Part shown: positions 1 through 7,569 of the stretch, piece after piece | Numbering within the stretch: the stretch's first letter is position 1 | Layout of the letters: each line of letters opens with the position of its first letter | NCBI GenBank assembly: GCA_035281645.1 | Contig: DATEDN010000078.1 | Span: 1-7,765, forward strand | Direction of reading: 5' to 3' | Source: JACCTH01 sp035281645 | GTDB taxonomy: Bacteria > Actinomycetota > Acidimicrobiia > Spongiisociales > ZC4RG35 | Length of the DNA: 7,765 nucleotides | Program-made: the position numbers and the translations under genes | The notes under the pieces: model-generated | What the model was told of the DNA's origin: nothing | Database searches by the model: none | What the model saw: only the letters and a program-made list of their open reading frames with translations

Positions 1-327
1 GCCGGGGCCGATGTAGTGCTCAGCCAGCTCGTCCATCCATTCGAGAGCTCCACCTTCCTCCACGCGGCCGCGACCGCTGATCACGGCGTACGGATGCAGC
101 CCACCGTCGGGCGCCGGGTCGGGGGAGACGAATGAGACAACAACTCTCGGGTCCCGGCGGATGTTGTCCAGCTTGCGCTGGTCGGGAAACGTGGCCAGGA
201 CGAGCTCGTCGCCATCGAAGCCGGCCCAGCTCAGGGTTACTCGCGGGGTTCCATCCGGATCGAGGGTGACCATGTGGCCAAGCGGCCCGGTCTTGAGAAG
301 ATCGCGCAGAGACTGCGGAATGGTCAT
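1..327 (-). CDS. PPOX-class, probably F420-dependent, oxidoreductase (C-terminus off the window)
   Basis: Split-barrel flavin/deazaflavin-binding protein of the pyridoxamine 5'-phosphate oxidase superfamily. Soluble members in actinobacteria usually bind F420 or FMN and reduce small organic substrates; the substrate here cannot be read. The 109 visible residues start MTIPQSLRDLL and show the family pattern in order: a strand with VTLDPDGTPRVT (about 20-31), SWAGFDGDELVLAT (33-46), a basic KLDNIRRDPRVVVSF segment (52-66) that usually contacts the cofactor phosphate, then YAVISGRGRVEEG (80-92) and the helix ending LAEHYIGPG. Family members are commonly 130-150 residues, so roughly the last quarter lies beyond base 1. 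The ATG at 327-325 is chosen because AGGAG (336-332) sits four bases upstream and residue 1 begins the normal N-terminal helix. It lies 120 bases after the protease gene, behind a strong hairpin, so it is probably its own transcription unit. I see no convincing promoter. The family call is firm; the F420 preference is inferred from the sequence style. Confidence 0.86.
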   Translation of the reverse strand, partial: MTIPQSLRDLLKTGPLGHMVTLDPDGTPRVTLSWAGFDGDELVLATFPDQRKLDNIRRDPRVVVSFVSPDPAPDGGLHPYAVISGRGRVEEGGALEWMDELAEHYIGPG

Positions 328-403
328 GGGTCTCCTGTGAGGAAAGGCTTGGGGTTACGGTAGTGAGACCCTGTCAGCAGTTCACCAGTCCGTCACCGGT
401 CCC

Positions 404-427
404 CCGCCTCGACGAGGTCGTCGGCGG
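404..427 (-). terminator. GC-rich hairpin after the protease gene, likely terminator
   Basis: Outer arms CCGCC (404-408) and GGCGG (423-427) pair perfectly. Inner arms GACGA (411-415) and TCGTC (418-422) also pair, with a two-base bulge on one side and a practical loop of four bases. It begins 20 bases past the TAA stop of the protease gene. No U-tract follows on the minus strand (the next bases are GGGACC), so it is not a classical intrinsic terminator, although U-poor hairpins are common gene ends in high-GC actinobacteria. It could instead be an mRNA-stabilising structure. Confidence 0.45.
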
Positions 428-447
428 TGTCGATCATCGAGAGGCTC

Positions 448-2376
448 TTACGACTCGACGATCGGCCTCATCCAGACCATCGGGTACTCCCAGAAGCCGA
501 CGGCAATGATCTTCTCGTTCCACACGGCCACGTCCGTTTCCCAGGCGAAGTCGGGTGCGGGTACAAAATTCCAGACTTGCCCATCCGTGGATACCCACAT
601 CCCCGGGACTCCGGCCGCCACCATTCCTCCCGGAAATGCGGTAATACCCGAGACGAACGCGCCTGGCGTTTGGCTGCGCACATCCACTCGCTTCCAGGTA
701 GTGCCATCTTCCGACCACCAGGCGTTCGGTTGAGGACTCTCATCGATGTTGTCCGCCGCCCCACTGATATATGCCCAACCTTTTTCGGTACCGATCAGAC
801 CGAACAAGTCGCCGTAACTGGGCGGTAGACGTTCGGCGAGTTCAGCTTTGGTCCACGACGTTCCGTCAAACGACGACCACAAGATCAGACCATCCTCGCT
901 CAGCGCAAGCAGGTGGCCCCGAGGGTTTGCTGCCAGAGTGCCCAATGGGTTCGAGAAATCCTCGAGCGCAACTTCCCACGTTTCGCCGTCGGCTGACACC
1001 CAGATCGCGCTTTGGCTGATGGCAGCCAAGCCAGGCCCACCCTCAACAACTTGAAAGATCGGGCCGAAGCCGCCGGGTGGAGGCGCACTTTGTTCCCAGG
1101 ACGTGCCGTCAGCCGATCGCCATATCCGCTGATCAGCCAACGCCCAAAACCGACCCTGCCACCAGGTTTCGAGCGAGATCCACTCGTCTTCCGGTAATCC
1201 AGTGGTGTCAATCGCGGCCCACGTGCGGGCGTCGTCCGATTTCCAAAGACCTTCATATTGGGAGTTGAACGGATCTGCTCCGACCACCAACAGTTCAGAA
1301 TCAGAGCCGACGATCGACATGAAGGCCGTTGGTCTTCGCAACGACGCATCCGCACCGGCAAACTCGGAGACAGCGATTATCTCCCATCCTGACGTGAGGT
1401 CACCGACCTCTCGCTGGGGTTCGGAGTAGAAGTCGGAGAAGGTCAGCAACAACATTGCGACCGGCACAAGAAAGGAAGCGGACAGAACTGTCCAAGCTCC
1501 AAGGTCAGAGGCATCGCGGAATTGAACCGTCGTCAACTGGATTCGCTCCGCCGCCACTGCAGCTGTCGCTCGCCATAGGACGCCTGCCGCAAGGGCGCCT
1601 ACCGCCGCTGCGTAGGCGAGCGAAGCCTGTGTGAAAGAGGGAGCCGAGCCGGCGGTGACATATGCGGTCTCGGTCACAATGAGGACAACGAGCGAGCCGT
1701 TCCAAAGCGAATGAACGCCGGATCCCGCTAGGAGGCGTTTCCCCCAACTCCTCTTATTCTCACGCCGCTCCCACCAGCCGATCATCACCAGTCCCGTCGC
1801 CAGGGGATGTACTGCCGCACCTAGTGAGCGGGCCAGCAGAATCTCGTTCCACGCCAAGTCGGTGAAGGCCGCGTAGACCATGTTTTCGACTATCGCGAAT
1901 CCGGTTCCGGCAGCGACGCCGGCGAAGAACGCTTGACGGCGACTTTGGGGACGAGACAGTGCCGCGCCCCAGGCCTTACCCACCTCCTCGGTCAACGGGG
2001 CGACAATCACATATTCGACCAATATCAAGATCACCCAAGGCGAACCGAGCAGCAAGGCAAGCCGCGGGGCGAGGCGAAAGGCGGTCAGCAAATCGACGCC
2101 TCGGTCGGCGAATCCCAGGAAGAAGAGATAGGCAAAACCCAGCACCAGGCCGTGGCTCAATAGCGCCACCGCAACGCCGATGCCGGTGCCAGCCACACCA
2201 GCAGTCAAGGAAAGCTTCTCTCCCAACCGCTCCTTTACCGCCAGCAGGACGGCCAAGGGCAGCAACAATGCGCCGAACGCAAAGGGCTGGGGCTGGGTTG
2301 GAGCGATCAATCCCCAGAGAATGGAACCAAAAGCGAGTACCGCCACCAGAGCGGCTATTCGATAGCCGCGCATCAT
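448..2376 (-). CDS. PrsW-family intramembrane metalloprotease fused to a C-terminal Asp-box beta-propeller
   Basis: Two-part membrane protein of 642 residues. Residues 1 to about 314 are hydrophobic with about nine or ten membrane segments and carry all four PrsW-family motifs: EExxK (TEEVGK, E130, E131, K134), FxxxE (FAIVEN, E164), a histidine in a membrane helix (AAVHPLATG, H190) and HxxxN (HSLWN, H222 and N226). These are the presumed zinc ligands and catalytic residues of a membrane-embedded protease; B. subtilis PrsW cleaves the anti-sigma factor RsiW. After a last membrane segment (about 294-314, ending LLLTFSDF) comes a soluble domain of about 325 residues with six Asp-box motifs of the form S-x-D-G-x-x-W, as in sialidases and YCF48-like propellers; it is probably outside the membrane. 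PrsW proteins usually lack such a domain. A GTG at 2382 would add two residues, but the ATG at 2376 is preferred: AAGGAG (2387-2382) is five bases upstream and the ATG overlaps the stop of the upstream gene as ATGA. The ATG at 2373 is also possible. The protease call is firm; the propeller's ligand and the protease substrate are unknown. Confidence 0.92.
   Translation of the reverse strand: MMRGYRIAALVAVLAFGSILWGLIAPTQPQPFAFGALLLPLAVLLAVKERLGEKLSLTAGVAGTGIGVAVALLSHGLVLGFAYLFFLGFADRGVDLLTAFRLAPRLALLLGSPWVILILVEYVIVAPLTEEVGKAWGAALSRPQSRRQAFFAGVAAGTGFAIVENMVYAAFTDLAWNEILLARSLGAAVHPLATGLVMIGWWERRENKRSWGKRLLAGSGVHSLWNGSLVVLIVTETAYVTAGSAPSFTQASLAYAAAVGALAAGVLWRATAAVAAERIQLTTVQFRDASDLGAWTVLSASFLVPVAMLLLTFSDFYSEPQREVGDLTSGWEIIAVSEFAGADASLRRPTAFMSIVGSDSELLVVGADPFNSQYEGLWKSDDARTWAAIDTTGLPEDEWISLETWWQGRFWALADQRIWRSADGTSWEQSAPPPGGFGPIFQVVEGGPGLAAISQSAIWVSADGETWEVALEDFSNPLGTLAANPRGHLLALSEDGLILWSSFDGTSWTKAELAERLPPSYGDLFGLIGTEKGWAYISGAADNIDESPQPNAWWSEDGTTWKRVDVRSQTPGAFVSGITAFPGGMVAAGVPGMWVSTDGQVWNFVPAPDFAWETDVAVWNEKIIAVGFWEYPMVWMRPIVES
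571..1245 (-). repeat. six tandem Asp-box (sialidase-type) repeats within the protease fusion
   Basis: Protein-level repeat array covering residues 378-602 of the 642-residue protein. The six boxes are WKSDDARTW, WRSADGTSW, WVSADGETW, WSSFDGTSW, WWSEDGTTW and WVSTDGQVW, with their serines at residues 380, 421, 461, 502, 555 and 596. Spacings are 41, 40, 41, 53 and 41 residues, which fits one box per blade of a beta-propeller. The first box is degenerate (A replaces G). The 53-residue step holds an insertion around NIDESPQPN (about 543-551). Asp-boxes are structural turns and do not show enzyme activity: I see no sialidase arginine triad, so a binding or sensing domain is more likely than a glycosidase. 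Confidence 0.8.
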
Positions 2377-5300
2377 TCCCACTCCTTCATGAGGAGGTCG
2401 AGGCGCTGCATGGCCGCTCCCGATCTCGTTCGAAAGGACTCGACGATGCCGATCGTGAGCATCACCGCCAGCCCTGTCCCCGCAGCCATAATCCAGAAGA
2501 AGGCGGAGCTGGGCGCTGCGCTGGCCGCGGCAGTCGAGATTGTTAGAGCAGCCGCCACGGTGGCGAAGACCAGCGCCGCCACCACCCGTCGTCGGATCCG
2601 GGTAAGTACCGCCCAGACGAGGAGGACTGCGGCATAGCCAAACGCCAGAAGACCAAAGAAGATGTCACCCGCGAACATCTCCGCCAGCGGAGAGAGTTCC
2701 AACAAGCCGATTCCAGTCCATTCCAACAACCGCAACTGATTGCCACGGAGTATCGCCCGACCACGGCCACTGCTCCTTCGTGCGATCTCAACTTCGCCGA
2801 GCAGAGTGAGCGCTACCGGAGCGGTGTACCACTGGCTAGTACCTGTGAGGCTTTCGGTAGCGATGCCGAGCCAGGCGACACAGATCAGGGGCGGCCCGAT
2901 CGCCAGAATCACCGGTCGGTCAAGGATCAACCCAGTCGCAACCGCCTGCACTCCAAATGCGAGCAAGACGGCAACCAACAGATCGCGTCGAGGCAACAGT
3001 CCTATGGCTATGAGAAGTCCTTCGACATTGGCGAGGGTTGCCGTTACAACCAACGGACGCAACCAGGGCTGCCAGTCCGGCCTATTCCGTAGTCCCAACT
3101 GCAACACAGTGGCGACGACTCCCAGCCCCGTTGCGGCGAGCGCGATCCCGGCCGCGCTGACCTCGAAGCCGTAGGCCCAGGCGGTGATAGTCCCCAGCGC
3201 CAACACGCCCGACGTCTCACGAAGCCAAAACCATCCGAACGGAACTGCCCCGCGGGCCGCAGCGACCGCCACAACGGACAACGACGTTCCCACCACCAAC
3301 CAGATCGGTTGCCTTTGAGCGGATGGGATCGCCAAGACCACCGCCGCGACCACTCCTATGGCAGCGAGTGCCCACCAGCTCCGCGCGGGATCGACACTCA
3401 AGGCCTGCTCGGGACTTCGGGGACGCAGACGCCGAGCCAACCGCTGACTTTCCGTCACCGCCATCGCTAAACCGCCACCGGCGACGGAGGTCCAAAGACC
3501 GGCGGTTGCAGAGTTCCAGTCGAGGCCGATCACGAGCGCGATCCATGCTCCGGCGGTTGAGACCACCGATAGGTTGTGAAGCCAGGCCGCCAGCGGTCGG
3601 GCGGCAAGCGCGGCCGCAACCGCAAATAGGCCCAGACCCCCGGCGAGGGCTGGGCCTTCGACGTAGCCGGGGGAGGCTGCGATCGTGGCCACCATTCCGA
3701 TCGACGCCAAGCCCCCCCAGGTCGCCGCCCAGTCTCGAGCAAGTCCACCGAACCTGATGAGCGACGTCACTAAGGCCGCCAGGAGGCCGAAAGTGACCGC
3801 ACCTACCGATACTGCTTGGGAGGGACTCCAATCCTGCCAGACGATCGTCTGCACGAACGCCCAACCGGCAGACACTGCGGAGGCCGCTTGATAGACAACG
3901 CGAGTTGTGCCGGTAGTCAAGGTGGCCCTCCAGACCGAATAGCCGGCCGGAGCCAAGAGGGCCAGACCCAGCCATTGCGGACCAAAGCCGCCCGCCCCGA
4001 TGAGCATGAGGATGATCCCGGCCTCGGCCCAGATCCGGTTCCGGCGCACCACACCAACGAGTAGGGACAAGATCCCGAAACCGACCGCCGTCCAGGGGAC
4101 CTGGTCCAACTGGGCTGCGCGAGCCAGAGCGACACCGGCCACCAGGTGCGCCACCACCAACGCAGGCAAATCCCAGCGCAGCCAGCCTCCGGTCCTTGAC
4201 CCGTGATCTGGCCGAGCTGCGATCCACGAGCAGGCCATCAGAGCCGCAGCGACCGGTGTGAAAAGCCAGGGATGGACCATGGGTGCGATAGGGGAGAGGA
4301 CGGTGACAGCCACGACCGCCAACGCATAGGCGGGCGCCGTGACCGCCCCCGCCCGTAGCAGGTAGGCAACGACGAAATAGGCGAATGCGGTGCCGAGCGA
4401 CCACCATCCCAAGGCCTGGCCGCCCTGGGCGAAGGTTGGGCCAAGGCTGACCGGAACCGCCAGTGCTCCAAGGATCACCGGATAGCGCAACCAGTCGACG
4501 CGAAGACCTTCTCCCCGCCGGCGTCGGCCCGACCGCACATCGTCAAACACCAATCCGCCGATGAGCAACAGACTGCCCCAGCAAAGGACCGCTAGGTCAA
4601 GCGAGCCGACCGGCACACCAGATCGTTCCGCCAGCAGCACCACGAGAACGAACGACATGGTCCAGGCAAACCAGGCGAAGCCGGACCTCCGCGCCGTGCT
4701 AGCGAGCAAGCTAGCGGCGATGATCGATGAGGCCGCGGTAGCGATCGACTCCCAAGGCTCTGGGGCAGCCACTGCCACCGCGATCGGCGAAAGCACCACA
4801 GCACCGGTCGCCAGGATCGACGAGAGTGGCTTGCGGAGATTGGTCGATCGGGCGGCGGTCGCATAGGCCACGGCCATAAACCCGAGAGCAACACCGCTCC
4901 AGGCTCGGCGTTGGGCAAATGGCTCCCAAAGCTCAGCCGTTTCCAATACTGCGAAAGGGAGACTGGCCGCCAGGATGAAGGTGGGAAGCGACCGTCCCCA
5001 GCGCTCGAGGCGTTGGCCAAGCAGACCCGCAAATGACTGCCCGAAGGTCGACAGAGTTTCTGAGATGTGCCCACGCTGCTCCCCAGCAAGGACAGTCGCC
5101 AGCCACCCGACGGTCCATGCTCCAAGCACGGCTACCAGTCGATCGGGCGCTGCACCCAGGAGGGCGCCAAGCCCAATGAGGTGACCGACCAATCCAAGGT
5201 GTGAGGCCACCCTTTGCTGCCAGAGGGCACTGAAAATCACCGCCGCTAGGCCGACGAGTGCCCAAGCCACCGGGATCGTTGCCGGATCGACGCCGGCTCC

Positions 5301-7346
5301 ATCCATGCCCACCGCCAGCCCGAGTGAAAGAGCGCCGCCTGTGAGCCAGATCCGTAGTGGGAGCGACTGGGGAACCAACGCCAAGGCAGTCGCGGTCGAG
5401 GCAATCGCAATTACGAGAAACGGAGCCGACTCAGAGCTCCCTTTGTCGACGAGCCAAGCCCTCGCCGAGCCAAGCGCGATGACTGAAGCTGACCAGGTCG
5501 ACCAAGTGGCTCCGAACCGGTCCCCGGGCCGGAGCCAGCGCAGACCGGGCGCAGTTGCGGCCACGACCACGCTCATGACCAACCAGGCAACGTCATCGGA
5601 CAGCGCGCCCAATAAGGCCGATCCGAGGCCAATCGGAAGAAGCGCCGCCAACGTCGACATGGCCCCGCTCGACACCGCCGGCAGGCCAACTATTCGTCGA
5701 AGATGCGACCAAATCGAGGCCGTTGCCCAGGCGGCCACCATCGCCCGAGGTTCCACGACCGAGATGGCCAATCCGAGGAGAGCACCAGCTATGGCGACCG
5801 GCACTGCCCGAGACCCAGCTGAGGTGGTCCTCAGTTCCCATTCGAGCACAGCCAAATACGCCACGACCATCGTGACGCCCGTCCATGCGAGCCCCCACAC
5901 CGGGATGAGGGGGGCCAAAGTTGTGGCGAGGAGAAATGGTCGCATCGCCGACAAGGATCTACTTCGCGCAAAGCGGTTACCGAGCAGCTCGACCGAGATC
6001 AGGGTGGCGACGCCTGCCACCAATAGCGGTACCGCCTGCACCTCTCCGCCGCCCAGTGCCAGGGCAACAGTCAGGAGGTAGGCACTCGGCACCCCCAGCA
6101 GTGCGGCCAAGACCGCCTTTCGGGTGGGCGGCGACTCGGCTCGAAATTTGAGCCACGCCAGAGTCGCCGTGATGAGGGTAGCGGCCAGGGCAGGTTGGAA
6201 CGAGACCAGACGCGTGATCGCCACTCCCTGCAGTGGTTCATCGGTCTTGAAGACAAATCCGACAATCAGCCCCGCCAACCAGACCAGAGGCGCCACCAAG
6301 AAGCCAAGCACGGTGTTGGGATGGCGCCGGCTCCACCACTGATAACCCAAAGCGATGAGGAGACACGCCATCACCATCGCCGTGATCAGGCCTCCACCAC
6401 GAAAGTCAGGCGGGATAGGGGCGTTGTCGACGAATCCGGCAAAGACGACGATCGGAAGAACCATCCCACCGAGAAGTTCCATGGCCTTGGCGATCAATAG
6501 GGCTTGTCGGCGGCGGAGGCCCCAGGCCCAGCCGAAGAAGACCAGAGGGATCGCCAATTCGACCAGTGGCTGGGCGTCATCGGGCACGTCGCGGAAGGCG
6601 AAGAAGAGGAATCCGAAGACGCCAACGAAGGTGAGCAACACTCCCAGATAGAGAAATCCATGCAGGGCGAGGTCGGAGGCCACGGCCTCGCGTAGCCGAG
6701 TCATGCGTCTTTTCCACATGCGTTCGCTACTTGTCGCTCTGGGCGGTCCGACTGCTGGGGAGGCAGCAGGTGCCAGGTCGACCCCAACACCCGTGGCTGT
6801 GAGGTTCATAGGCGTGACAGCCATTTGGGCCGGTGCAGGTGCGGTTGTCTGGGCCGCGGAGTCCCGCGGAAGAACCGAAGAGGCAGGCGCCGTCTGAGCT
6901 TCGAGGAAGTGAAGCAGCCGCTCACGAGTGGCGCCATCGACGATCCCACGGTTCTCTGCGGCGGAGAGGAATTCGACAATGACTATGCGGCGCCACGACG
7001 GCATCCCGAGCTCAGCACCCGGTGAAACGCCCGTAACCGGTGGGCCGATCGGAGCAGGCGACGTTGTGCTGAAGCGTTGTCGGGCTACCTGGAGGGTCGT
7101 TGGCGCGTAGTGTTTTCGAGCCCAGGGGGAGTCAGGCTTGGCAAGGCGGATCGCACCGATGATGGGAAACCAGCCCAGGAGAAACCCGTATGGGGGAAAC
7201 AGCCCAACTAGCCCCAACCAGGCAAACACCGCCTTGCCTTTTCGAAAACAAACGTAGATCGGAAAGGCGAGGAGAAGTATCGCTGCGGCGATAGCAACTA
7301 AAACCGAACCATCCACGCCATCCGCTCCCGCGCTGGGTGCCGACAC
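2373..7346 (-). CDS. giant polytopic membrane protein of unknown function (possibly SCO7613/DUF2157-like)
   Basis: A 1657-residue protein whose function I do not recognise. Residues 14-34 and about 39-66 form two membrane segments followed by a basic RLAKPDSPWARKHY turn. A short helical segment (about 117-150, with AENRGIVDGATRERLLHFLE) sits between low-complexity Ala/Pro/Thr/Ser linkers (81-115 and 151-207). From about 225 to 1640 there are several dozen hydrophobic helices with short loops and few charged residues; the longest polar breaks are near 757-786 and 935-952. The chain ends ESFRTRSGAAMQRLDLLMKEWE. The layout, a small soluble N-terminal part then a very long multi-helix body, resembles SCO7613-type or DUF2157-like actinobacterial membrane proteins, but this rests on overall style only. 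No transporter, glycosyltransferase or ATPase motif is apparent. The GTG at 7346 is the first start after an in-frame TAG. A GTG at 7316 (1647 residues) has a better ribosome site, GGAG (7328-7325) eight bases upstream. It is translationally coupled to the downstream PrsW-propeller gene by an ATGA overlap. Confidence 0.88.
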   Translation of the reverse strand: MSAPSAGADGVDGSVLVAIAAAILLLAFPIYVCFRKGKAVFAWLGLVGLFPPYGFLLGWFPIIGAIRLAKPDSPWARKHYAPTTLQVARQRFSTTSPAPIGPPVTGVSPGAELGMPSWRRIVIVEFLSAAENRGIVDGATRERLLHFLEAQTAPASSVLPRDSAAQTTAPAPAQMAVTPMNLTATGVGVDLAPAASPAVGPPRATSSERMWKRRMTRLREAVASDLALHGFLYLGVLLTFVGVFGFLFFAFRDVPDDAQPLVELAIPLVFFGWAWGLRRRQALLIAKAMELLGGMVLPIVVFAGFVDNAPIPPDFRGGGLITAMVMACLLIALGYQWWSRRHPNTVLGFLVAPLVWLAGLIVGFVFKTDEPLQGVAITRLVSFQPALAATLITATLAWLKFRAESPPTRKAVLAALLGVPSAYLLTVALALGGGEVQAVPLLVAGVATLISVELLGNRFARSRSLSAMRPFLLATTLAPLIPVWGLAWTGVTMVVAYLAVLEWELRTTSAGSRAVPVAIAGALLGLAISVVEPRAMVAAWATASIWSHLRRIVGLPAVSSGAMSTLAALLPIGLGSALLGALSDDVAWLVMSVVVAATAPGLRWLRPGDRFGATWSTWSASVIALGSARAWLVDKGSSESAPFLVIAIASTATALALVPQSLPLRIWLTGGALSLGLAVGMDGAGVDPATIPVAWALVGLAAVIFSALWQQRVASHLGLVGHLIGLGALLGAAPDRLVAVLGAWTVGWLATVLAGEQRGHISETLSTFGQSFAGLLGQRLERWGRSLPTFILAASLPFAVLETAELWEPFAQRRAWSGVALGFMAVAYATAARSTNLRKPLSSILATGAVVLSPIAVAVAAPEPWESIATAASSIIAASLLASTARRSGFAWFAWTMSFVLVVLLAERSGVPVGSLDLAVLCWGSLLLIGGLVFDDVRSGRRRRGEGLRVDWLRYPVILGALAVPVSLGPTFAQGGQALGWWSLGTAFAYFVVAYLLRAGAVTAPAYALAVVAVTVLSPIAPMVHPWLFTPVAAALMACSWIAARPDHGSRTGGWLRWDLPALVVAHLVAGVALARAAQLDQVPWTAVGFGILSLLVGVVRRNRIWAEAGIILMLIGAGGFGPQWLGLALLAPAGYSVWRATLTTGTTRVVYQAASAVSAGWAFVQTIVWQDWSPSQAVSVGAVTFGLLAALVTSLIRFGGLARDWAATWGGLASIGMVATIAASPGYVEGPALAGGLGLFAVAAALAARPLAAWLHNLSVVSTAGAWIALVIGLDWNSATAGLWTSVAGGGLAMAVTESQRLARRLRPRSPEQALSVDPARSWWALAAIGVVAAVVLAIPSAQRQPIWLVVGTSLSVVAVAAARGAVPFGWFWLRETSGVLALGTITAWAYGFEVSAAGIALAATGLGVVATVLQLGLRNRPDWQPWLRPLVVTATLANVEGLLIAIGLLPRRDLLVAVLLAFGVQAVATGLILDRPVILAIGPPLICVAWLGIATESLTGTSQWYTAPVALTLLGEVEIARRSSGRGRAILRGNQLRLLEWTGIGLLELSPLAEMFAGDIFFGLLAFGYAAVLLVWAVLTRIRRRVVAALVFATVAAALTISTAAASAAPSSAFFWIMAAGTGLAVMLTIGIVESFRTRSGAAMQRLDLLMKEWE
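2382..2387 (-). promoter_or_regulatory. ribosome binding site AAGGAG inside the upstream gene
   Basis: AAGGAG reads on the minus strand within the last codons of the giant membrane protein (Met-Lys-Glu-Trp-Glu-stop). It is five bases from the ATG at 2376-2374 and eight from the ATG at 2373-2371. It rules against the GTG at 2382-2380, which overlaps the site itself. The ATGA overlap implies re-initiation by ribosomes finishing the upstream gene. Confidence 0.8.
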
Positions 7347-7501
7347 CGCAAAACCAGGTCCGACCCAAACCGAACAAGGCTATCGACTTTCCACTGTGCG
7401 CGGCGGCGCAATTGGGACCGACAGCAGCAACTGGGACAGTCGGGCAGAGCCTTTCTCGACATCACGTTGCGAAGCGTCGGTCAAGATCGGCTTCTGTGTA
7501 A

Positions 7502-7519
7502 ATCAGGGAATGCCCTGAT
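7502..7519. repeat. perfect 7-bp inverted repeat, possible operator
   Basis: ATCAGGG, a four-base spacer AATG, then CCCTGAT: perfect arms over 18 bases. It lies about 155 bases upstream of the giant membrane protein start at 7346 and about 96 bases downstream of the DsrE-like stop. On the minus strand only a short TTTACA follows, so a terminator is weakly supported. The symmetry and its place in the operon's upstream region suit a dimeric regulator's binding site. I cannot assign a regulator family. Confidence 0.4.
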
Positions 7520-7530
7520 ACGGTCACCGT
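7520..7530. repeat. adjacent 11-base palindrome ACGGT-C-ACCGT
   Basis: Perfect 5-bp arms around one central base, starting at the base directly after the ATCAGGG/CCCTGAT repeat. Alone it is short enough to occur by chance; its contact with the longer inverted repeat is why it is recorded. It could be a half of a compound operator. Confidence 0.25.
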
Positions 7531-7569
7531 CGGTGGGGGTGTCGGAATCAACGAGCGCGGTGGGAGCAC

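Noticed and set aside
391..435. 14-codon minus-strand frame starting ATGATCGACACC between the protease and the oxidoreductase
   Set aside because: No ribosome binding site, and it coincides with the hairpin, whose pairing better explains the sequence.
571..1245. The Asp-box domain as an active sialidase
   Set aside because: Asp-boxes are structural and occur in many propellers; I could not see the arginine triad, Tyr/Glu pair or an RIP motif needed for catalysis.
1959..2546. 195-residue plus-strand open frame across the junction of the two membrane genes
   Set aside because: Arg/Pro/Ser-rich and antisense to two frames that carry clear protein features; a compositional shadow.
3217..4407. 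396-residue minus-strand open frame inside the giant membrane protein gene
   Set aside because: Its translation is rich in Arg, Gly, Ser and Cys with no domain pattern. It is a shifted reading of the well-behaved membrane protein, expected in GC-rich DNA.
5305..6081. 258-residue plus-strand open frame
   Set aside because: Antisense to the giant membrane protein; composition is Ala/Thr/Arg/Pro-rich without hydrophobic core or motif, and no convincing ribosome site was seen.
7456..7484. TTGACC and TGTCGA with a 17-base gap as a promoter for the membrane operon
   Set aside because: The -35 is fair but the -10 matches poorly; in this base composition such pairs occur by chance.
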